Source of the DNA: Heterobilharzia americana
Lineage: Eukaryota; Platyhelminthes; Trematoda; Strigeidida; Schistosomatidae
Direction: 5' to 3'
Assembly (NCBI GenBank): GCA_944470555.2
Contig: OX104134.1
Location: forward strand, 73,402,678 to 73,466,677
Length of the DNA: 64,000 nucleotides
Below the pieces are notes generated by a model. That model did not search any database, was not told the origin of the DNA, and saw nothing but the letters and a program-made list of their open reading frames with translations. Both the position numbers and the translations under genes were made by a program. Of this stretch, positions 57,480 to 64,000 are shown one piece after another; position 1 is the first letter of the stretch, and each line of letters opens with the position of its first letter.

Positions 57480-59233
57480 ATGACCAGGAGATGACGTTAA
57501 AACTACCAATACCTGGTAGGCCATTTATCGTGTCCACCGATGCAAGTGATTATGGAATAGGGGCAGTCCTGAGACAGACTGAAGGAGTAGTGGAGTATGC
57601 CAGCCGCATTCTAACACCCGCAGAACAGAAATATTCTACAATGGAAAAGGAATGTCTAGCGATAGTTTGGGCGCTGGAGAAGTGGAGATCGTACCTCCTC
57701 GGTCAACGATTCCATATTGAAACGGATCATAAACCTCTACAGTGGCTTAAGACAGCGAGAGACCCCAGAGGAAAATTATCACGTTGGGTGTTACGACTGC
57801 AAGAATATGACTTCACCATCGGCCATGTGGCAGGGAAAGAAAACTGGTTGGCAGACTTCTTATCAAGATCTGACGAAGAAAATGAGCTACCTGAGATCGC
57901 ATACGGCGTACATGCAGTGGAATGGAACCCGTTAAGACTTATTCGCCTTCAGAAGTCGGACCCGAACTGATCAAAGCCATAACTGAAGGGACAGAGACAC
58001 AAACGTCTGTGGGAGATAAAGAGTTGAGAACGTTGTTGACGCAGAAAGAACGCCTACGGATGAATACTTATGGAATGCTAACGTGGCGAGAAAATGACGG
58101 AAGCTGGTTGGCAGTGATTCCGAAATGTCTACGCGACAAAATGATACAAGAATGCCACCAGTTAGCTCATACAGGTGTCTCACGGACAGCTGACCTTCTC
58201 AGACAAAGTGCATACTGGCCAGGTATGAGAGAGGATGTTGCCAAATACGTGCTGGGGTGTCCTCATTGTCAACTGATGAAAGGTGATCGGTATGTACGGC
58301 CGCCACTGCAGTCGATTCCAGTAGCAGCGGTTGGTGACCTGTGGTCGGTGGACGTAATGGGACCATTTCCGCAGACGTCTAGTGGCAACCAATACCTGTT
58401 GGTGATGACGGAGCATGCTACACGATGGGTAGACGCTGTCGCGATTCCTGATCAACGCGCGAAGACAGTGACCGCAGCGGTGATGCGGCATATTATCGCG
58501 GATCACGGTGTGCCGAAGATGATACTGACCGACCAAGGTCCTTGTTTTGAGAGTGAAGAATTTAAATCCTGTTTGGAGCAGCTTGATATCAAGAGGATAA
58601 GAACGACGCCGTACCACCCAGACTAACGGTTTGACAGAACGGAATAACCGTACACTGAAGGAGTGGCTAGCTTCGAAAGGAGGAAATTGGGAGACGGAAC
58701 TGCCGTTAGTATTATTAGCTCATCGTGCCTCGGTACAAGGAACAACCAAGAAGTCGGCGTTCCAGTTAATGTATGGCAGGAAACCACGGCTCCCGATACA
58801 TAGTAAGACCTGGCCCCAACAACAGCCTTGGAACATGACAAGATTGAGAGAGGAGCGGAAACAGGCTATCAGGAATGTGGAACGAAAGCAGAAGGCTGAT
58901 GCTGAAAAATCTGAGCAGAGAGAAGGAAGTAAATGGAAACCATTTGAGGTTGGAGATCAGGTGAAATGTAAAGAACGAGGATATACGTCAGGAGGTGAGT
59001 ATGGCAGAAGAAAACTTCCGAAGTGGGAAGGACCATACATCATTACCGAGAGACGCGGTTCAATTTATACCATCAAACAAGGGAACAAAGAGAAAAGAGT
59101 AAACGCCAGCCTACTTCAAAAATGGAAGCAGTGGAAAAAAGACGAAACAGCGAGTGAAAACCAAGAGAAGACAGCACCAAGACGATCAACACGGTTGCAA
59201 GCCCGGAATTTTGAGAGGGGGGGACGAGTGTAG
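57431..59233 (+). pseudogene. RNase H and integrase of the inner Gypsy element
   Basis: 57440-57950: LPIPGRPFIVSTDASDYGIG, STMEKECLAIVWALEKW and IETDHKPLQWLK (RNase H acidic residues present). A one-base shift near 57930 leads to 57950-58626: a zinc-binding HQLAHTGVSRTADL...CPHC, WSVDVMGPFPQ (first Asp), MILTDQGPCFES (second Asp), up to HPD, stop. A 2-base deletion there (about 58620) shifts to 58628-59233: NGLTERNNRTLKEWLASKGG (Glu), a basic linker, KLPKWEGPYIITERRGS (GPY motif) and a basic C-terminus. The stop (59231-59233) falls inside the first bases of the 3' LTR. Confidence 0.92.
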
Positions 59234-59541
59234 TGGGCGTTGCTGATAACAACCGATATAAGTAGTATATATGGAGAGGGTGGCAGGAATCGTAGGGAAT
59301 TACTGGCAATAGGTAAGGTTTCTGCCAAGGGCAACACAGGGGATAACACAGGCGTATTACAGTGGACGCTGCTGATAAGAGTGTATGAAGAGCCGGTCAA
59401 GAGCAAATCAAGACAGGAACAGAGAGGAGACGAAGACATTTGCAAATGGCTGCGTTAGTGCAAGCAGTACCATATGTAACCACTACCATTCCGATTGTTC
59501 GTAATAAACATTCTCCCGTCGAGTTGTCTTCGGTTTCTTCA
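59229..59541 (+). repeat. 3' LTR of the inner Gypsy element
   Basis: Starts TGTAGTGGGCGTTGCTG right after the polypurine tract and ends GGTTTCTTCA. Same length as the 5' LTR. The stop codon of the integrase frame overlaps its first five bases. Confidence 0.95.
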
Positions 59542-59903
59542 CTACCACTTAATGAAACATTTTTTTCAAAAAAGCGCAAAATTTTTTCGATATATTCATA
59601 TATAAATAATTCCCATTTTTACGAAACGTCTTTGTGGTATTAAAGACTTTTATTTATATTGCAGGTGCAATGAGCACTGGAAGGAACGTCAAAGGAAACT
59701 GAGGACCGCAATCGACGTGCAATTCGATTTGTTGTTTTATTTTTCACTTGCCACGACACCCTAAAATAAGTTCAGAGAACCAGGTGCCACTTCACGCAGT
59801 TAACCCATCGGAAGAGTTTTACCAGTGGGGAGACCGCTGGGTTTTACTTCCGGCTGGCATCGTCTTAGGGTCATCACGAACCCACTAGAGGGGGGGAGTG
59901 ATC
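59542..59903 (+). other. 3' remainder of the outer element
   Basis: Starts with the CTAC target duplicate, has a T- and A-rich first half continuous with the sequence left of 55058, and ends with a GC-richer part and a polypurine tract (about 59887-59898) typical of the region before a Gypsy 3' LTR. No open frame. Confidence 0.7.
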
Positions 59904-60231
59904 TGTAGCGTCACACACTCCCCCAAAATCAATAGCCTAAGGTTTGGCACTGACCTTCATATTTTAACTGGACTCGCTAAGCTGAAGGCGTCCCATCAAG
60001 CATCCTCGCCGTTTGGCACGCTGTCGTGTTACGTTGCACCTCCCATATTCGACTCTCTAGCCAGTTAGTCGGAACGCATCGGTATCTTGGCACAACCATC
60101 CAAATATACTATTCCATCCGACTACGCTATCGTGTTCTTCCTTGGTCTCGTATTCGTGGGTATATAACAAGTCCGAATAATTAGTGATTGGCCTTTTCGT
60201 CTGTCAAGTTCGCACCACGACAATTTCTAAA
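59904..60231 (+). repeat. 3' LTR of the outer Gypsy element
   Basis: Matches 48459-48800 over its whole length apart from a 13-base gap near the start and scattered substitutions. A TATATAA box is conserved. It is followed by GCAC, the same four bases that precede the 5' LTR. Confidence 0.92.
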
Positions 60232-60235
60232 GCAC

Positions 60236-61298
60236 TATCCAGAATGAATTCATGAAGGGCTTGAATGTCCACATATTTTTTCCATGCATCAACTGGCAGT
60301 TCTTAAGATACTTTAGCGGTTATCTGTGTAATTTACTGCTTTGTGAGTCGGAAGTGCCCCTCCTGAAAAGCTTTCGAAGCGTGTATGGAGATGTATGGAT
60401 ACCGCCTCACGAACCTATTGAAACGAACTTATTTTTGGTTTTGACTAATCTTTTGTACTTCATAGCAAATTTTCCGGCACTATATGCCGGCATTTTAATG
60501 TCAACCTCTGGTTCCACTCGAGATCTTAGGATTTCCGTAGACTGTTGTTTATGCTTGTGTACAGGCTTCTGCAACACTCATAGTGTTTGCGAGGTCCTTG
60601 TTTGTCTTCACTCACTGTTGCTTACTCTCCCTTCTTGTTACCATATTGTCCACATCGAAGTTGTGGTGTAGTGATGGCACGCACCTAAGCCATTGGGAGG
60701 AAACTGATTGCTATCAGTTATTGTATAATTATGAGTCTTAGTCATCCTATCACTGATCACTATACATGCTGGAACTTTTGGCTGTTATTCCCATGCCTGT
60801 TCTTTGCTTCATTTTTGCTGAGGGCTGGGCTGTGACTTGGATTTTTAATGTTGCCACCTTGATTTCTTGAAGCAGTTTTGATTCCATGTGTCGGCCCGAA
60901 AAATGCTATGCTTGTACCTACCTACCCTCATTAGTAATATATCAAGGAAATGGGTTTTATAAGTAAGCCGCATGACAATTTTTTTTGCCCTCTCCCGATC
61001 CGTTGAGTATAAGGAAGTTGGGTGGCTGTTCGTTGCAAGTGTTAAGAATGTCTTTCGTGCAGATTAAACTAAAGGTACTACGGATCAAATCACTCGACAT
61101 GATCAGCTGCCCTGCAGTAGTTATCTGATCAATGTGTTAGTGGGCGCGCACAAAGAAAAGTCGTTGAATTGTACAACAAATTAAAGCGTACGAAATATGG
61201 AATTATTTCATGAAGGAGGGTAGAACTGAGACAAATTGTTAAACGAACTGTACTCATTTTAGTATTAAACAGCTTAAATTTTGAACCATAATTATTAC
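60236..61298. other. Unassigned
   Basis: A 139-codon plus frame (60252-60671) starting at an ATG is hydrophobic, Cys- and Leu-rich and shows no motif. Its length is unusual for chance in this AT-rich DNA, but there is no splice site, and a decayed repeat is as likely. Confidence 0.25.
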
Positions 61299-61637
61299 TG
61301 TGGGACTGAAGCGACCACTAACTCCCTCAATTCAAAGGCCCCCTTTCGGCTACATTCAACACCGGTGCTGACATTCATGGTTTTGAGAGACCTGTCAAGG
61401 TGAAGACACACGGCTAAGAATATGACCCATCTGTTGCGCTGTCGCGTTTCGTCTCTCAGTCGTGATTCCCCAGCAAGCTAGTTCATGCATCTCAGCATAC
61501 TGGCACGCTTCGTCAAACATACGGTTCACAAGTAGATACCCTATGGCGTTCTTTCTTGGTCACGCACTCATGGGCAATAAACAAGCATGAATAATTAGCG
61601 GTTCACCCTTGCATCTGTCAGGATCGTATGTGACAAC
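61299..61637 (+). repeat. Diverged LTR related to the outer Gypsy element
   Basis: Starts TGTGGGACTGAAGCGACC and, near its right end, has GCAATAAACAAGCATGAATAA and TTGCATCTGTCAGGATCG aligning with the outer LTR's TATAACAAGTTCGAATAA and TTTGCGTCTGTCAAGTTCG. It is followed by TTTGGGAGCC, aligned with TTGGTGGGCC of the outer element's primer site, so it looks like a 5' LTR of a related subfamily whose internal part is lost or unrecognised. Confidence 0.6.
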
Positions 61638-62031
61638 TTTGGGAGCCATATTGCATACAATATTTGTTTAGATCAATATGGTTGAAAACGTCTTCATCGA
61701 GATGGCTGTAGGCAAAAAAGTTATCAGAGTATGTCAGTTGAGTTAAAATAAAGCGGCTTGTCTCTGTGCTGACAGCATTTGTTGGCCAATTTAAGGAGCA
61801 ACTCATGATAGAGGAATGAAATCGCGGGTGAAGTGTCAGAATAATCATTTGGGTTTGTTAACGCCAAAGAATTGTCTGATGGAAACGAGGGAATAAAAAT
61901 GTAGGAGTAAACGTGGAGGTAATAACCACGTACTTCAGGTCGACGAGCTGCCAAAGATAAATAGGCATGAGGCAGCAAGACCTCAATGTCAAGAGTGTTT
62001 TCTAAAATGTTTTCACATGGACTAACTGTTA
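61618..62031 (-). pseudogene. Coding-looking minus-strand block, protein unknown
   Basis: From about 62031 the minus strand is open for about 100 codons reading ENILENTLDIEVLLPHAYLS, LAARRPEVRGYYLHVYSYIF and LYHELLLKLANKCCQHRDKP to a stop at 61724. One frame over, it continues SDNFFAYSHLDEDVFNHIDL and NKYCMQYGSQSCHIRS to 61618. A strong acceptor-like tract (TAACTTTTTTGCCTACAG) lies between the two. It reads as a real protein broken by one frameshift or spliced. I do not recognise the family, and it directly adjoins the LTR-like block on the opposite strand. Confidence 0.35.
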
Positions 62032-62034
62032 TCT

Positions 62035-62335
62035 AATGTAGTGATATTTTAACGAGTAGCTCTTACTTGCGAAGTCCAACCAGAGGAATGAGAAAGTGGC
62101 ACTTTAGTTGCTTGAAGTCAACTACTACAAGACACCTGCGTGGACCAGATTCAAAAATACCGCAAAAATGTCATTTGTGCCTCACCGTATAAAAGTAGCC
62201 AGCATGAAACGCAGTATCTCAGTACCTGCGTCTATGGATAGCTAGGCATAGTCATGTTCACACCTGGATGGGTTTATGGGAAGGCGTAGACATGTTTTTA
62301 AGCAAGTGTTGCTTTGGAAGTGCGTTATTCTAAGA
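62035..62335. other. No gene recognised
   Basis: No supported feature. Confidence 0.35.
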
Positions 62336-62337
62336 AA

Positions 62338-62715
62338 TTAAACTATGGGAGTCCTATCGCGAACTGGAGGAGAGCAGGATGAAGAAACAACTTTATTCAG
62401 CAATGTAATAACCAAGCGAAGTTGTGCTGCAATAATAATGCCATTTATTTCATACAACCTAATGCATATGGGTGCGTCCCAGTTTCGCAATTCAGGGTAG
62501 TAACAGCAAAAATATGGTTTGTCTCGGTACAATCTAGTCTTTGTTCTCTGGAAACTGTAGTTAGCATAGGTGAGGGATGCGTGTTTGTTCACTCCATATT
62601 CTGCAGTTATCTTAAGGTTAGACAATGCCCCCAACTTTCGACTTTGTTGACTAGGGAAATAAAAATTGCCCTCTGGTCTTTGAACTTCCAGGTGATAAGG
62701 GATGACTGTCTTCAA
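62338..62715 (-). CDS. Open frame of unknown significance
   Basis: A 125-codon minus-strand frame with text such as FQRTKTRLYRDKPYFCCYYP and INGIIIAAQLRLVITLLNKV. The plus strand is also open over most of it (62422-62763). No splice sites, promoter or motif. It lies between two LTR copies and could be part of a decayed element. Listed because its length exceeds most chance frames here. Confidence 0.2.
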   Translation of the reverse strand: MKTVIPYHLEVQRPEGNFYFPSQQSRKLGALSNLKITAEYGVNKHASLTYANYSFQRTKTRLYRDKPYFCCYYPELRNWDAPICIRLYEINGIIIAAQLRLVITLLNKVVSSSCSPPVRDRTPIV

Positions 62716-62764
62716 AATCTGGGTAAAAATACGAAGTGTACTTCATCGAAGAGGCTACGTTGAT

Positions 62765-63650
62765 ATAATCCCTAGTGCCAGCCTGATATCGTAGCCAGAA
62801 CGCAAAACAGGGTGTGGAATGTAGCGTTGTCTAAATGATGATTCAGAAAAATAGCATGAAAAATAAGAACATGGAAAGGAAACGCCAGAAGAAGCAGCTG
62901 TACGAAGATAAATGCTGTAGTCATAAACTACGTTTGACGTTTTTGATGATACTTTTTCCAGTTTTTAAGATTTCAAGGTTTTTGACATCGATCTTGCGAT
63001 TGAGAACCCATGCGAGCTCGGATATAGAAACGGTAGGCTGTCGAAGGAGAAACTAACTACTGTGATTTCAAGAGAAGAAGATCTCTGGAGTGCACAGTGT
63101 GAGTTTTCAGAGTATATTATGTTATAGGCAAATGGTCATCAATGATAGTTCGCCAGCATGCTCGTGTCCAAAACACAAATAAGCTGTTGAACAAGATTTG
63201 CGGACTGCAACACTGGTATCTGCTGTCGTTTGAAAACGCTATAATTTTTGTTTACTATCATCACAGATCTGAAGCCTTCGGAGAGACCAAACTTCAGCAA
63301 TAGCCGTTAACGTTCACACGTGCACTGACGAATTGGAATAAAGTATCAGAAGAACAACTTAATTACCAGAGGAGAAGTTAATCCATTCACAACTTACAAA
63401 TCTGCTTCTCATGAGAGATAGACATATTCTGATTTGCAATAGGCTTACCAACTTTTCAGCCATACCGCTCTCTGTACTGTCAACCATCTGTATAAGACCG
63501 TAACATATCCTTTAGGGGATCCTGAGGCCCCATGATCTAGCCAAGAATCTTGGGAAATTTGAAGACTACCATACATAGTTTCGACATTGTTCGTATGCAC
63601 TCGAGACGTCCAATGAATCAATTGCTTTTCGTGAACATTAACTTGTTGGA
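62765..63650. other. No gene recognised
   Basis: No supported feature before the terminal LTR copy. Confidence 0.35.
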
Positions 63651-63656
63651 TAACTT

Positions 63657-63986
63657 AGTAGCGTGACATACTTCTCCAGAATCTGTGACCTACGATTCGA
63701 TGAGATTAAACACTGATGCCAACCATCATGGGTTTATCGGACTCGATGAGCTGAAGGCACTCGGTCAAGCATCCTTGCCACTTAGCACACTCATGTTACG
63801 TTGCAATGCTCGTAGCCACTTAGTTGGAACGCATCGGTATCTTGGCACGACCTAGCAACCGTACTACTCCATCCGACTACGCTACCGCCTTATTCCTTGG
63901 TCTCATATTCGTGAGTGTATGGCAAGTATGAATAATTAGTGAGTGGCCTTTGCCTCTGTCAAGCTCGCACCAGGACAATTCCTAAA
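63657..63986 (+). repeat. Third LTR of the outer Gypsy family (solo or 3' LTR)
   Basis: Starts about TAGTAGCGTGACATAC, aligned with TGTAGCGTCACACAC of the outer LTRs, and ends GGACAATTCCTAAA. The middle and right parts (GGAACGCATCGGTATCTTGG, CCTTGGTCTC, AATAATTAGTGA) match closely; the left 70 bases are diverged. What follows (ACTTGTTTCAGG) is not the primer site, so it is not the 5' LTR of the same element type. Confidence 0.8.
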
Positions 63987-64000
63987 ACTTGTTTCAGGTA

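Larger units (their letters stand above)
55059..59541 (+). mobile_element. Inner Ty3/Gypsy LTR retrotransposon
   Basis: Two 313-base LTRs (55059-55371, 59229-59541) that start TG and end CA, a polypurine tract (GAGAGGGGGGGACGAG) before the 3' LTR and a CTAC duplication at 55055-55058 and 59542-59545 define a complete insertion of 4,483 bases into the outer element. It encodes Gag, protease, RT, RNase H and integrase in one polyprotein order. The coding region has two TGA stops and about four indels, otherwise full length. It belongs to a different Gypsy lineage from the outer one, as Gag, protease linker and integrase tail differ. Confidence 0.93.
48459..60231 (+). mobile_element. Outer Ty3/Gypsy LTR retrotransposon, interrupted by another
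   Basis: Bounded by related LTRs (48459-48800 and 59904-60231) and by a 4-bp GCAC duplication at 48455-48458 and 60232-60235, it encodes in order Gag, RT, RNase H and integrase on the plus strand, the Ty3/Gypsy order. A polypurine tract (AGAGGGGGGGAG, about 59887-59898) precedes the 3' LTR. Three foreign pieces lie inside: 50776-51702 in RNase H, an antisense host-like block (53330-54918), and a younger Gypsy element (55059-59541). LTRs differ by several percent plus a 13-base gap, so the insertion is not recent. Confidence 0.88.

Noticed and set aside
60252..60671. A 139-codon plus-strand gene next to the outer 3' LTR
   Set aside because: No domain, no splice signals and hydrophobic low-information composition; kept only as a note in the unassigned stretch.
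1..64000. CRISPR arrays, operons or phage genes
   Set aside because: No direct-repeat arrays with spacers, no tightly packed frames, and clear eukaryotic introns and retroelements.

Overview
The window reads as AT-rich nuclear DNA of a parasitic flatworm, most likely a blood fluke (Schistosomatidae). The grounds are an abundance of RTE-, CR1- and Ty3/Gypsy-type retroelements whose reverse transcriptase, endonuclease, Gag and integrase motifs look like those I know from schistosomes, tRNA-derived SINEs, long introns separating short exons, and no bacterial-type gene packing. The organism is inferred from the element families, not proven.

Layout. 1-29.5 kb: mostly intronic or intergenic DNA with scattered minus-strand exons. 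Four of them (18650-18687, 18377-18578, 14606-14795, 2001-2296) join in consistent reading phase into a small four-span membrane protein. Between them lie three (AT)n tracts, two tRNA-derived SINE families, a nearly complete RTE retrotransposon (about 7740-10795), a Penelope-like fragment, and several antisense fragments of a second, EYADD-type RTE family. 29.6-38.7 kb: a nearly perfect inverted duplication of about 0.9 kb brackets 7.3 kb that holds a second RTE copy, a MITE, the exons of a second multi-pass membrane protein (34558-36105, minus) and another EYADD-type remnant. 38.7-43.7 kb: further EYADD-type debris on both strands, then a CR1-like reverse transcriptase. 44-48.4 kb: isolated candidate host exons on both strands.

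48.46-60.23 kb: a nested pair of Ty3/Gypsy elements. The outer element has 342/328 bp LTRs and a matching 4-bp target duplication (GCAC). It is broken by a foreign insertion inside its RNase H, it carries between its integrase and 3' LTR an antisense, splice-like, poly(A)-signalled block that looks like host gene sequence, and it is split by a younger Gypsy element (55059-59541, 313-bp LTRs, 4-bp duplication CTAC). 60.2-64 kb: a diverged related LTR with a primer-site-like tail, unrecognised coding-looking blocks on the minus strand, and a third LTR of the outer family at the window end.

No intact mobile-element reading frame remains: every polyprotein has stops or frameshifts. The host genes are only partly visible because exons are short and far apart; their products could not be identified beyond membrane topology. 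The points most worth following are the antisense host-like block inside the outer Gypsy element, the lopsided divergence between the two inner LTRs, the inverted duplication around a membrane-protein gene, the new MITE pair, and the SINE family with a palindromic arrangement and hammerhead-like core motifs.
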